From Pseudomonadota bacterium (GTDB lineage: Bacteria > Pseudomonadota > Alphaproteobacteria > Caulobacterales > Caulobacteraceae): a stretch of 43,997 nt of DNA. Under the pieces are notes generated by a model. It was not told the DNA's origin. It saw only the letters and a list, made by a program, of their open reading frames with translations, and did no database searches. The stretch's first letter is position 1. Each line of letters starts with the position of its first letter. The DNA lies in the NCBI GenBank assembly GCA_023424215.1, contig JAFAEC010000028.1:1-43997 (forward strand), read 5' to 3'. Shown here piece after piece: positions 23,327-31,509 of the stretch. Both the position numbers and the translations under genes were made by a program.

Positions 23327-24859
23327 ATGGACATCCGCGCCGCCGAAATCTCGGCCATCCTCAAGTCGCAGATCGCCAACTTCGGCGTGGAAGCCGACGT
23401 CTCCGACGTCGGCCAGGTGCTGTCGGTCGGCGACGGCATCGCCCGCATCCACGGCCTCGACAACGTCCAGGCCGGCGAGATGATCGAGTTCCCCAAGGCC
23501 GGCGTGAAGGGCATGGCCCTGAATCTCGAGCGCGACAACGTCGGCGCCGTGATCTTCGGTTCGGACGCCGCCATCTCGGAAGGCGATGAAGTCCGTCGCC
23601 TCGGCGAGATCGTGGACGTGCCGGTCGGCAAGGGCCTGCTGGGCCGCGTGGTCAACCCGCTGGGCGAGCCGATCGACGGCAAGGGCCCGATCCAGTTCAC
23701 CGAGCGTCGCCGCGTGGACGTGAAGGCCCCGGGCATCATCCCCCGCAAGTCGGTGCACGAGCCGATGCAGACCGGCCTGAAGGCCATCGACACCCTGATC
23801 CCGATCGGCCGCGGCCAGCGCGAGTTGATCATCGGGGACCGTCAGGTCGGCAAGACCGCCGTGGCCATCGACGCGATCCTGAACCAGAAGTCGGTCAACG
23901 CCACCGACGACGAGTCGGCCAAGCTGTACTGCATCTACGTGGCCGTCGGTCAGAAGCGCTCGACCGTGGCGCAGATCGTCAAGACGCTCGAGGAGTCGGG
24001 CGCGCTGGAATACACCATCGTGGTCGCCGCCACCGCCTCGGAGCCGGCCCCGCTGCAGTTCCTGGCCCCGTTCGCCGGCACCGCCATGGGCGAGTTCTTC
24101 CGCGACAACGGCATGCACGGCCTGATCGTCTATGACGACCTGTCGAAGCAGGCCGTGGCCTATCGCCAGATGTCGCTGCTGCTGCGCCGTCCGCCGGGCC
24201 GCGAAGCCTACCCGGGCGACGTCTTCTACCTGCACTCCCGCCTGCTGGAGCGCTCGGCCAAGCTGAACGCCGACTACGGCTCGGGCTCGCTGACCGCCCT
24301 GCCGCTGATCGAGACCCAGGCCAACGACGTGTCGGCCTATATCCCGACCAATGTGATCTCGATCACCGACGGCCAGATCTTCCTCGAGTCCGACCTGTTC
24401 TACCAGGGCATCCGCCCGGCCGTGAACGTCGGCATCTCGGTGTCGCGCGTGGGCTCCTCGGCCCAGACCAAGGCGATGAAGAAGGTCGCCGGCACCATCA
24501 AGGGCGAGCTGGCCCAGTACCGGGAAATGGCCGCCTTCGCGAAGTTCGGCTCGGACCTCGACGCCTCGACCCAGAAGCTGCTGGCCCGCGGCGCGCGCCT
24601 GACCGAGCTGCTGAAGCAGCCGCAGTACAGCCCGCTGACCATGGAAGAGCAGGTCGTGTCGATCTACGCCGGCACCCGCGGCTACCTCGACGGCGTGGCG
24701 GTGTCGGACATCGGCCGCTTCGAGTCGGAGCTGCTGGCCCGCATCAAGTCCTCGAACCCCGGCCTGCTGGAAGGCATCCGGACCAAGAAGGACCTGACCG
24801 CGGAGCTGGAGGCCGAGCTGAAGTCGGTGCTGGACGCCTTCGTCAAGACCTTCGCCTGA
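23327..24859 (+). CDS. atpA: ATP synthase subunit alpha
   Basis: Non-catalytic nucleotide-binding subunit of the F1 hexamer. The 510-residue protein has the Walker A motif GDRQVGKTA (about residues 170-178), the arginine-finger region, SRVGSSAQTKAMKKVAG and PLTMEEQV. Length is standard. It lies 51 bp after atpH and 33 bp before atpG, in one operon. Confidence 0.99.
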   Translation: MDIRAAEISAILKSQIANFGVEADVSDVGQVLSVGDGIARIHGLDNVQAGEMIEFPKAGVKGMALNLERDNVGAVIFGSDAAISEGDEVRRLGEIVDVPVGKGLLGRVVNPLGEPIDGKGPIQFTERRRVDVKAPGIIPRKSVHEPMQTGLKAIDTLIPIGRGQRELIIGDRQVGKTAVAIDAILNQKSVNATDDESAKLYCIYVAVGQKRSTVAQIVKTLEESGALEYTIVVAATASEPAPLQFLAPFAGTAMGEFFRDNGMHGLIVYDDLSKQAVAYRQMSLLLRRPPGREAYPGDVFYLHSRLLERSAKLNADYGSGSLTALPLIETQANDVSAYIPTNVISITDGQIFLESDLFYQGIRPAVNVGISVSRVGSSAQTKAMKKVAGTIKGELAQYREMAAFAKFGSDLDASTQKLLARGARLTELLKQPQYSPLTMEEQVVSIYAGTRGYLDGVAVSDIGRFESELLARIKSSNPGLLEGIRTKKDLTAELEAELKSVLDAFVKTFA

Positions 24860-24892
24860 GACCCTGACCGGATAGCGAGAGAGTAGCGCCGG

Positions 24893-25771
24893 ATGGCCAG
24901 CCTCAAGGAAATGCGCAATCGGATCGGAAGCGTGAAGTCCACGCAGAAGATCACGAAGGCCCTGAACATGGTCGCCGCGGCCAAGCTGAAGCGCGCCCAG
25001 GAGCAGGCCGAGAGCGCGCGTCCCTACGCCCGCAAGATGGCGGCCGTCATCGCCAACCTGGCGGCCGGCGTCTCGGGCGACGGCGCGCCGAAGCTGCTGG
25101 CCGGCACGGGTCGCGACCAGAAGCACCTGATCGTCGTCGCCACCGGCGACAAGGGTCTGGCGGGCGGCTTCAACACCAACGTCATCCGGGCCGCGCGCGA
25201 GCGCATCAAAAGCCTGCTCGACGACGGCAAGGACGTCCGCGTCATCGCCGTGGGCCGCAAGGTCCGCGACGGTCTGGCGCGCATCTACGGCGACCGCATC
25301 GTGCGCACCTTCGAGATGTCGGAGCACAAGACCATCGGCCTGCCGGCGGCGGAGCCGGTCGCGGCCCTGATCGCCGAGGAGTTCGAGGCCGGCAACGCCG
25401 ACGTGGTGACCCTGTTCTACAGCCGCTTCCAGTCGGTCATCTCGCAGGTGCCGACGCCGAAGCAGCTGATCCCGGCGGTCGTCGACGGCGACGCGCCGCC
25501 GATCGACCTGAACGGGGCGGTCTACGAGTACGAGCCCTCGGAGGAGGAAATCCTCGAGACCCTGCTGCCGCGCAACATCACCACCCAGATCCTGGCCGCC
25601 CTGTACGAGAACCAGGCCAGCTTCTTCGGGGCCCAGATGGGCGCCATGGACAACGCCACGCGCAACGCGGGCGACCTAATCAACAGCCTGACCCTGCAGT
25701 ACAACCGCAAGCGCCAGGCCCAGATCACCACCGAACTGATCGAGATCATCGCCGGCGCGGAAGCGCTCTGA
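24893..25771 (+). CDS. atpG: ATP synthase subunit gamma
   Basis: Central rotor shaft of F1. The 292-residue protein has the N-terminal helix MASLKEMRNRIGSVKSTQKI followed by TKALNMVAAAKLKRA, and the C-terminal helix with ENQASFFGAQMGAMDNATRN and LTLQYNRKRQAQITTELIEI. These two helices form the coiled-coil shaft. Standard length. Confidence 0.99.
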   Translation: MASLKEMRNRIGSVKSTQKITKALNMVAAAKLKRAQEQAESARPYARKMAAVIANLAAGVSGDGAPKLLAGTGRDQKHLIVVATGDKGLAGGFNTNVIRAARERIKSLLDDGKDVRVIAVGRKVRDGLARIYGDRIVRTFEMSEHKTIGLPAAEPVAALIAEEFEAGNADVVTLFYSRFQSVISQVPTPKQLIPAVVDGDAPPIDLNGAVYEYEPSEEEILETLLPRNITTQILAALYENQASFFGAQMGAMDNATRNAGDLINSLTLQYNRKRQAQITTELIEIIAGAEAL

Positions 25772-25813
25772 TCCGACCCCGCACAGACACGACTTTCCGA
25801 ACGGAATGAACCG

Positions 25814-27355
25814 ATGACCGACACCACCGCCCCGAAGACCCGCGCTCCCCGCGCCAAGAAGGCCGCTCCGGCCGCCGCCCCGACCGCCGCGCGGGCGTCC
25901 GCCGCCGTCGCCCAGGGCCGCATCGCCCAGGTCATCGGCGCCGTCGTCGACGTCGAGTTCGAAGGTCACCTGCCGGCCATCCTGTCGGCGCTGGAGACCC
26001 AGAACGTCGACCAGAAGACGGGCGAGCCCTTCACCCTGGTGCTGGAAGTCGCCCAGCACCTCGGCGAGAACATGGTCCGCACCATCGCCATGGACACCAC
26101 CGAGGGCCTGACCCGCGGCCAGGCGGTGACCGACACCGGCCAGTCGATCCTCGCCCCGGTCGGCCCGGGCACGCTGGGCCGCATCATGAACGTGGTCGGC
26201 GCCCCGATCGACGAGCAGGGCCCGATCAAGACGACCATGTATCGTCCGATCCACCGCGACGCCCCGTCGTTCGAAGAGCAGTCGACCTCGTCGGAAATCC
26301 TCGTCACCGGCATCAAGGTCATCGACCTGATGTGCCCCTACACCAAGGGCGGCAAGATCGGCCTGTTCGGCGGCGCCGGCGTGGGCAAGACCGTGACCAT
26401 GCAGGAGCTGATCAACAACATCGCCAAGGCGTACGGCGGCTACTCGGTGCTGGCCGGCGTGGGCGAGCGCACCCGCGAAGGCAACGACCTGTACCACGAG
26501 ATGATCGAGTCCAACGTGAACGTGGACCCGACCAAGAACAACGGCTCGACCGAAGGCTCCAAGTGCGCCCTCGTCTACGGCCAGATGAACGAGCCGCCGG
26601 GCGCCCGCGCCCGCGTCGCCCTGACCGGTCTGGCCCAGGCCGAGTACTTCCGCGACGAGGAAGGCAAGGACGTGCTGCTCTTCGTCGACAACATCTTCCG
26701 CTTCACCCAGGCGGGCTCGGAAGTGTCGGCGCTGCTGGGCCGCATCCCGTCGGCGGTGGGCTATCAGCCGACCCTGGCCACCGAGATGGGCAACCTGCAG
26801 GAGCGCATCACCTCGACCAAGAAGGGCTCGATCACCTCGGTTCAGGCCATCTACGTGCCCGCCGACGACCTGACCGACCCGGCCCCGGCCGCCTCGTTCG
26901 CCCACCTCGACGCCACCACCGTGCTGTCGCGCGACATCGCCGCCCAGGCCATCTTCCCGGCCGTGGACCCGCTGGACTCGACCTCGCGGATCATGGACCC
27001 GCTGGTCATCGGCGAGGAGCACTACCAGGTCGCCCGTTCGGTCCAGGAAGTGCTGCAGCAGTACAAGGCGCTGAAGGACATCATCGCCATCCTCGGCATG
27101 GACGAGCTGTCGGAAGAGGACAAGCTGATCGTGGCCCGCGCCCGCAAGATCCAGCGTTTCCTGTCGCAGCCGTTCTTCGTGGCCGAGCAGTTCACCAACT
27201 CGCCGGGCAAGTTCGTCTCGCTGGAAGACACGATCCGCTCGTTCAAGGGCATCGTGGCCGGCGAATACGACCACCTGCCGGAAGCGGCCTTCTACATGGT
27301 CGGCGCCATCGAGGAAGCCGTCGAGAAGGCCCAGAAGCTGGCCGAGGCGGCGTAA
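25814..27355 (+). CDS. atpD: ATP synthase subunit beta
   Basis: Catalytic subunit of F1. The 513-residue protein carries Walker A GGAGVGKTV (about residues 186-194), the catalytic Glu in GVGERTREGNDLYHEM, and the Walker B strand VLLFVDNIFRF. An Ala/Lys/Pro-rich extension of about 33 residues (KTRAPRAKKAAPAAAP and on) precedes the usual start GRIAQVIGAVVDVEF. Such extensions occur in Caulobacterales; their role is not known. atpC starts two bases after the stop. Confidence 0.99.
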   Translation: MTDTTAPKTRAPRAKKAAPAAAPTAARASAAVAQGRIAQVIGAVVDVEFEGHLPAILSALETQNVDQKTGEPFTLVLEVAQHLGENMVRTIAMDTTEGLTRGQAVTDTGQSILAPVGPGTLGRIMNVVGAPIDEQGPIKTTMYRPIHRDAPSFEEQSTSSEILVTGIKVIDLMCPYTKGGKIGLFGGAGVGKTVTMQELINNIAKAYGGYSVLAGVGERTREGNDLYHEMIESNVNVDPTKNNGSTEGSKCALVYGQMNEPPGARARVALTGLAQAEYFRDEEGKDVLLFVDNIFRFTQAGSEVSALLGRIPSAVGYQPTLATEMGNLQERITSTKKGSITSVQAIYVPADDLTDPAPAASFAHLDATTVLSRDIAAQAIFPAVDPLDSTSRIMDPLVIGEEHYQVARSVQEVLQQYKALKDIIAILGMDELSEEDKLIVARARKIQRFLSQPFFVAEQFTNSPGKFVSLEDTIRSFKGIVAGEYDHLPEAAFYMVGAIEEAVEKAQKLAEAA

Positions 27356-27357
27356 GC

Positions 27358-27627
27358 ATGGCCGGCAAGCTGCAGTTCTCGCTGGTCGCCCCGGAACGCG
27401 AGGTCTTCTCGGGCCTCGTCGACCAGGTCGACGCCCCGGGCGTCGAGGGCGACTTCGGCGTGCTGGCCGACCACGCGCCGTTCATGACCGCCCTGCGCGA
27501 AGGCGTGGTGACGGTCATCGACGGCGGCTCGCGCCGCCAGTTCGAGGTGCACGGCGGCTTCGCCGACGTCACCCCGGCCGGCCTGACCATCCTCGCCGAA
27601 CAGGCGTCGGAAGTGGCGGCGGGCTGA
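27358..27627 (+). CDS. atpC: ATP synthase subunit epsilon (short form)
   Basis: Epsilon subunit of the F1 rotor. The 89-residue protein has only the N-terminal beta-sandwich (LQFSLVAPEREVFSGLVDQV ... EGDFGVLADHAPFM ... FEVHGGFADVTPAGLTILAE) and stops where the C-terminal pair of helices would begin (E. coli epsilon is 139 aa). That helical domain inhibits ATP hydrolysis in other bacteria; in alphaproteobacteria the zeta protein is reported to take that role. The ATG lies two bases after the atpD stop. Confidence 0.96.
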   Translation: MAGKLQFSLVAPEREVFSGLVDQVDAPGVEGDFGVLADHAPFMTALREGVVTVIDGGSRRQFEVHGGFADVTPAGLTILAEQASEVAAG

Positions 27628-27634
27628 TCCCGCG

Positions 27635-28612
27635 GTGACGGGGCCGGAACTCGTTCTGGTCCTGGCGTGGATCGGAGCGATCGTCGGGCCGCTCGTTTGC
27701 GTATTTCTGATCCGGCGGCTGCTGCGCGGCCGCCGGATTTTTATTGCCGCAGCCCTCGCCCTCCTCGTCCTCGTCGGGTGGAGCCTCGGCGTCTGGGCCT
27801 TCATGGTCGAGCCGAACACCCTGCAGGTGCGGCATGTGGCGGTGGAAAGCGCCCGTTGGCGGGGGCCGCCGCTGCGCATCGGCATCATCTCCGACACCCA
27901 TGTCGCCGCCCCGCACATGGACGTGGCGCGCGTCCGCGAGGTGGTGGAGCGGATGAACGCCGAACGGCCCGACATCGTCGTGCTCCTCGGCGACCACGCC
28001 GGCGGGCACGAGCCGGCAGACGTGCGGGCCGCGCCCGAACGATCCGAGGTTCTGCAGGGCGTCGAGGCCTTCGGGGCGCTGAGGAGCCCGTTGGGAACGT
28101 TTGCGGTGCTCGGCAACCATGACTCATGGTTCGACGACCGGGCGACGGCGGCGGCGTTGGCGCGGGCGGACGCTGTCCTACTAGAGAACCGGGCGGTCCG
28201 GGTCGCGCGGCCGGGCGGCGCGTTCTGGGTCGGGGGGTTGGCCGACATGGATTCGCCGCGGCTGACGACCTCGGCGCCGACGACCCTCGCGCACGCAGAC
28301 GATGACGCACCGGTGATCGTGCTGAGCCATTGGCCCGATCCGTTCGCCGCGATTCCGGATCGAGTCGCCCTCACTCTCGCGGGCCACACGCACTGCGGCC
28401 AGGTGAACCTCCCGATGCTCGGGCGGCCCGTCCTGCCGTCGCCGGGGTCCTATCGCTGGCCGTGCGGCCTCTACGACGAGGGCGGTCGCAAGCTGTTCGT
28501 GACCGGCGGCGTCGGCGTGTCGATCCTGCCGGTGCGCTTCCGGGCGCCGCCCGAGATCGTGGTCCTGACGCTCGAGGCCCCGGTTGACCCCGCCGCCGGG
28601 CGCTTTAGATAG
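27635..28612 (+). CDS. Membrane-anchored metallophosphoesterase (YkuE-like)
   Basis: Calcineurin-like phosphoesterase with two N-terminal transmembrane helices (about residues 5-27 and 34-55). The catalytic motifs are in order: IGIISDTHVA, IVVLLGDHAGG, FAVLGNHDSWFDD, VIVLSHWPD and LAGHTHCGQVNLP. They supply the two-metal site. Relatives are proposed to act on lipid phosphate esters such as UDP-diacylglucosamine-like substrates, but the substrate here is not known. The start is GTG, seven bases after atpC, so it probably reads through from the atp operon. Confidence 0.92.
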   Translation: MTGPELVLVLAWIGAIVGPLVCVFLIRRLLRGRRIFIAAALALLVLVGWSLGVWAFMVEPNTLQVRHVAVESARWRGPPLRIGIISDTHVAAPHMDVARVREVVERMNAERPDIVVLLGDHAGGHEPADVRAAPERSEVLQGVEAFGALRSPLGTFAVLGNHDSWFDDRATAAALARADAVLLENRAVRVARPGGAFWVGGLADMDSPRLTTSAPTTLAHADDDAPVIVLSHWPDPFAAIPDRVALTLAGHTHCGQVNLPMLGRPVLPSPGSYRWPCGLYDEGGRKLFVTGGVGVSILPVRFRAPPEIVVLTLEAPVDPAAGRFR

Positions 28613-28623
28613 CCGCTGCAAGA

Positions 28624-28677
28624 CGAGGCCACGTCCTCGCCCCGCGCGCGCCGCGGGCCAAGTCCGGGACGGCCCGG
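28624..28677 (+). promoter_or_regulatory. Guanidine-II (mini-ykkC)-like hairpins before gdx
   Basis: CCGGG-ACGG-CCCGG (28664-28677) is a 5-bp hairpin closing an ACGR tetraloop through a G-C pair, exactly the guanidine-II hairpin form. It ends 8 bp before the ribosome-binding site (GAGGAGG) of a guanidinium-exporter-type gene. The class normally has two such hairpins; an upstream hairpin exists (CGAGG / CCTCG, 28624-28639) but its loop is CCACGT, not ACGR. So it is one good and one degenerate hairpin. Confidence 0.42.
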
Positions 28678-28699
28678 CCCTTTGCGAGGAGGGCCGCGC

Positions 28700-29029
28700 G
28701 TGGCCTGGACGTATCTGATCATCGCCGGACTGCTGGAAATCGTCTGGGCGTATTTCATGAAGCAGTCGGTCGGCTTCACCCGGCTGTGGCCGAGCGTGGC
28801 GACCCTGGCCTTCATGGGCGTCAGCTTCGCCCTGCTGTCGCTGGCCATGAAGTCCCTGCCGATGGGCACGGCCTATGTGGTGTGGACCGGCATCGGGGCG
28901 GTGGGCGCCTTCATCGTCGGGGTGATCTTCCTCGGCGAGCACCTGAGCCCGCTGCGGGTGCTGGCGGCCCTGCTGGTGCTGGCGGGGCTGGTGCTGTTCC
29001 GGCTGGCGCCGGGCGGGGAGGCGCACTGA
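28700..29029 (+). CDS. SMR family guanidinium exporter Gdx (SugE)
   Basis: Four-helix small multidrug resistance protein of the Gdx/SugE branch, which exports guanidinium and sometimes quaternary ammonium compounds as a dimer. The GTG at 28700 gives 109 residues starting VAWTYLIIAGLLEIVWAYF, with the essential Glu at position 13 or 14. Also present are MKQSVGFT and GTAYVVWTGIGAVGAF, the sequence I associate with Gdx rather than EmrE-type pumps. A GAGGAGG ribosome site lies eight bases upstream; the longer frame is rejected. A guanidine-II-like hairpin upstream supports the Gdx call. Confidence 0.88.
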   Translation: MAWTYLIIAGLLEIVWAYFMKQSVGFTRLWPSVATLAFMGVSFALLSLAMKSLPMGTAYVVWTGIGAVGAFIVGVIFLGEHLSPLRVLAALLVLAGLVLFRLAPGGEAH

Positions 29030-29055
29030 CGGCTTGCCGGCCTTCGCCCCCTCCA

Positions 29056-29070
29056 CCATGCTTTGCATGG
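29056..29070. repeat. Palindromic target site of the transposon
   Basis: CCATGC-TTT-GCATGG: a 6-bp inverted repeat with a 3-base loop. Joining the sequence left of the transposon to that right of it restores this palindrome followed by a C/G-rich hairpin, so the element went into an intergenic palindromic repeat. Confidence 0.7.
29063..29070. repeat. Target-site duplication, left copy (TTGCATGG)
   Basis: Eight bases directly outside the left terminal repeat, identical to 39935-39942 outside the right repeat. Eight-base duplications fit the IS1595 family. Confidence 0.9.
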
Positions 29071-29094
29071 CGGCTATGGGTAGCAAACGCACCT
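29071..29094 (+). repeat. Left terminal inverted repeat
   Basis: A 24-bp repeat beginning CGGCTATGGGTAGC and ending GCACCT. It matches the reverse complement of 39911-39934 except at one base (G here, A there, three positions before the CCT end block). Confidence 0.93.
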
Positions 29095-29136
29095 AAGCTC
29101 GAATAAGTCGTTAGCTCGTCGTTTTAGGGGGCTTAC

Positions 29137-29697
29137 GTGGCGCTGGGACGGAAGAACAGCGGGAAGCAACTGACCAGCCATCTGAAGCGCCTTTATGGCC
29201 GGCTGGGCGGCGAACTGCGCTGGATAGAGAACCCGCCGAAGCTGAGGCAGAAGAAGTGGCGGGGCGGCGAGGCGTTCGCAGCCGAGGCCGCCGAGCGCGA
29301 AACGAGGGCTGAAGAGATCAGGGAGGCGCTTCCGCACATCGTTTACGTGATCCAGATGTTCGATCCGGAATGGGACCCCGACCAAGAAAAGCTGATCAGG
29401 CCGCTCCGCCGGGGGCCGAACCGTCCGCCGCACGGATGGGCGGACGCGGCCTACGACGTGTTGCGAGAGAGCGGCGACTGGCTGACGGTGAGGGAGATGC
29501 TGGACCGCGTGGTCGAGCGCCACGACCTCAGCGTGGATGACGGTCCCGCCTATGTTCAGGCATACGGCGCTATCAACGCGGCGTTGCAGCGCGCGCAGCG
29601 CGGATTGCTGAATGACGGGGGACAACCGCCGCGATGGGCGCTTGAGTCACGACAGCGCGGGAATGAGGCTAGCGCCGCTGGCGAGGACGATTGCTAG
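29137..29697 (+). CDS. Winged-helix-like protein at the left end of the transposon
   Basis: A 186-residue protein of unrecognised family, starting at a GTG 42 bp inside the left terminal repeat, with AGGGGG upstream. The N-terminal half is basic and helical (LTSHLKRLYGRLGGELRW ... EIREALPHIVYVIQMFDPEWD). The C-terminal half (about residues 100-172) reads like a winged helix: AAYDVLRESGDWLTVREMLD, then RVVERHDLSVDD and GAINAALQRAQRGLL. It appears distantly paralogous to the protein at the right end (39361-39867), over both halves. The last 29 bases overlap the 3' end of the transposase gene. A DNA-binding role in transposition or its control is inferred. Confidence 0.75.
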   Translation: MALGRKNSGKQLTSHLKRLYGRLGGELRWIENPPKLRQKKWRGGEAFAAEAAERETRAEEIREALPHIVYVIQMFDPEWDPDQEKLIRPLRRGPNRPPHGWADAAYDVLRESGDWLTVREMLDRVVERHDLSVDDGPAYVQAYGAINAALQRAQRGLLNDGGQPPRWALESRQRGNEASAAGEDDC

Positions 29698-31360
29698 GTG
29701 GCGGCGGCTCCCATGCTGCGACCACAGCTTCACGGAAGCGTTGGCGCAGGCTCGAAAGCAGGCGACTGAACGGCGACGGATCGCGATCCCGGATGTTCAA
29801 CGGCGCGGCGGTGCGCTTCAGCATCTCCTTCTCGACGGTCTTGTGATAGCCGCAGACCTTATATCCGATCACGACTTCGCCGCGCAGCCAATCGCTGAGG
29901 GCCGCTTCGCTCGCCTGACGGCTCTTCAGGTCGCCCAGTTCGCCGGTCCCCGCCACCCAGTGGATAGCGAAGACCGATTGACGGAACGGCGAGTCCCCAA
30001 TGCTTCCGAGAAGGTGTCCGGTGACCCTCTCGCGCAGAGAGTAGCCTTCGCCGACGTATCCGTTGCGCCACACCCCGTGGTCCCAGGCCGGCAACTGCGG
30101 ATCAGGGAAATAGCCAGCAAGGCTGAAGAGCCGTTCGCCGCTCCGAAGGAACAAGGCGTAGACGCCAGGGCTCAGGGGCATCCGCTTGGGGTCGTCCATG
30201 AACTCGCTGGCCGACATGAACTCGAAGCCGTCACGCCAACGCTTCGCGGATCGAGCGTCGGCGACGCGCGGGGTTTCCACTTCTCCGCCGGCGCGCTTGG
30301 CCTCCTTGCGCGCCCGCCGCCGCTCCTCGGCGCTCGGCGGGCTCCACTCGATCGGCGCGCCGTCCTGGTTGATGATTTCGCAACGGCGCTTGGAACCGCC
30401 TTCTTTCTTTTTCAGGAAATAGCCAGCCATCGGCGAGCGGCCTGGCGTCATCATCGTTCCCAGGAGTGCGGCGAAACTGTCGTCCGGACCGCTGGCCGTG
30501 TGGCCCAACCGCCATGTGAGCTGAGCGGTGTAGAGGTCCAGGTAGTTGCCGAGGATGCGACGATAGATCATCCGCATGCCCTCAAGGACGCGGAAGCCAC
30601 TCTCGGCCCAATTGGTGCAGGCCTCGGGCGTGTAGAAGTGGTGGTCGTGGATGACCCGCTTCAGCGCGCAATGCTCGCGAATCTGGCCCCAGTGTCCGCC
30701 GTCGGCGAATACGACAGCGTTCGGATCGACCACGTCGATGAACGGCGGGATGGGGTGATGCTCCTGCTTGGCGACCCACGCGCGGGCGGGACCACCCCGC
30801 TGGCGGGCCAGCGTCACCCGCAACGTCCGGTCCGGCGCCCCATATGGGAAACGGTAGTGGTCCTTATCACCGCGCACGTTCTTGGGGCGGATGTAGCCTT
30901 TCAGCTCCTTGCCATCGATTTCGATCTCGTCGCGCAGGATCGTGCGTCGCTCGAAGGCCTGCATCGCGCATCTGATTTTGTGGAGCCAGACGAAGATCGT
31001 CTTGTAGTTCTTCACCTTGGCGCGAAGGTCGCGTCTGATCTCCAAAGCGCTGCGCCCCTGATAGGCGACATTGAACTGCGCGAGGATCAGCAGGATCGTC
31101 TTGAAGGGGAGTTTGCGGTAGGCGAACGGCGTGTTGGTGGTCAGGGTGAACTGCTTCAAGCACTGCTTGCATTTGAAGAGCTTGCCATCTTGGTAGGCCC
31201 ACGCCGCCGGGCATCCACAGCGGTTGCAGAACGGCTCCCCGCCATTTTCAGCGAATCGATAACGGCGAAACAGAGCACGCGCCTCTTCCTCCGAGAGTTC
31301 GGCGACCTCGGTTGGCGTCGCGGCATGTGCCGGGCCTTGTAGGAGAGCCAATGAGGTCAA
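29669..31360 (-). CDS. IS1595 (ISXO2-like) transposase fused to GIY-YIG domain
   Basis: DDE transposase of 563 residues. The N-terminal zinc ribbon is CNRC/CKQC (Cys45, 48, 64, 67), as in IS1595-family enzymes. The catalytic core has EIDGKELKG (Asp149), VFADGGHWGQ (Asp220) and TNWAESGFRVLEG (Glu253), followed by RRILGNYLDLYTAQLTWR. After a charged linker (about 345-385) comes a second domain: PGVYALF (399-403), NGYVGEGYSLRERV (434-446), EKEMLKR (510-516) and PLN (520-522), i.e. the GIY, YIG, Arg, Glu and Asn positions of a GIY-YIG nuclease. Family transposases are usually about 300 residues, so this is a fusion. The start is TTG at 31360 or TTG nine bases later; neither has a strong ribosome site. 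Confidence 0.88.
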   Translation of the reverse strand: MTSLALLQGPAHAATPTEVAELSEEEARALFRRYRFAENGGEPFCNRCGCPAAWAYQDGKLFKCKQCLKQFTLTTNTPFAYRKLPFKTILLILAQFNVAYQGRSALEIRRDLRAKVKNYKTIFVWLHKIRCAMQAFERRTILRDEIEIDGKELKGYIRPKNVRGDKDHYRFPYGAPDRTLRVTLARQRGGPARAWVAKQEHHPIPPFIDVVDPNAVVFADGGHWGQIREHCALKRVIHDHHFYTPEACTNWAESGFRVLEGMRMIYRRILGNYLDLYTAQLTWRLGHTASGPDDSFAALLGTMMTPGRSPMAGYFLKKKEGGSKRRCEIINQDGAPIEWSPPSAEERRRARKEAKRAGGEVETPRVADARSAKRWRDGFEFMSASEFMDDPKRMPLSPGVYALFLRSGERLFSLAGYFPDPQLPAWDHGVWRNGYVGEGYSLRERVTGHLLGSIGDSPFRQSVFAIHWVAGTGELGDLKSRQASEAALSDWLRGEVVIGYKVCGYHKTVEKEMLKRTAAPLNIRDRDPSPFSRLLSSLRQRFREAVVAAWEPPPPSNRPRQRR

Positions 31361-31439
31361 CGCACATACGGGAGGTTTGTCGCGTATGTGCGATACTGAT
31401 CGCGTCGTAGCGTGTCAAGAAGTTTGTCGCATATGTGCG
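31361..31439. promoter_or_regulatory. Operator-like repeats between transposase and DUF6471 gene
   Basis: GTTTGTCGCGTATGTGCG (31375-31392) and GTTTGTCGCATATGTGCG (31422-31439) are 18-bp direct repeats with one difference, 47 bp apart. CGCACATACG (31361-31370) is an inverted copy of the core and lies against the transposase start codon. Three copies in a divergent promoter region next to a helix-turn-helix gene look like repressor sites, though binding is not shown. Confidence 0.65.
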
Positions 31440-31509
31440 CGTTTTATCGCTTCAGCGAGCGATACGTCGCGTCGGTTGATCACCCGGCGAAGTGGTGGCA
31501 TGAACAGTC

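Noticed and set aside
23291..25327. 678-residue open frame antisense to atpA/atpG
   Set aside because: It covers two conserved ATP synthase genes and has no recognisable motif; it is a high-G+C shadow.
29612..31342. 576-residue plus-strand frame over the transposase
   Set aside because: The minus-strand frame holds the zinc ribbon, DDE and GIY-YIG motifs; the plus-strand product has none.
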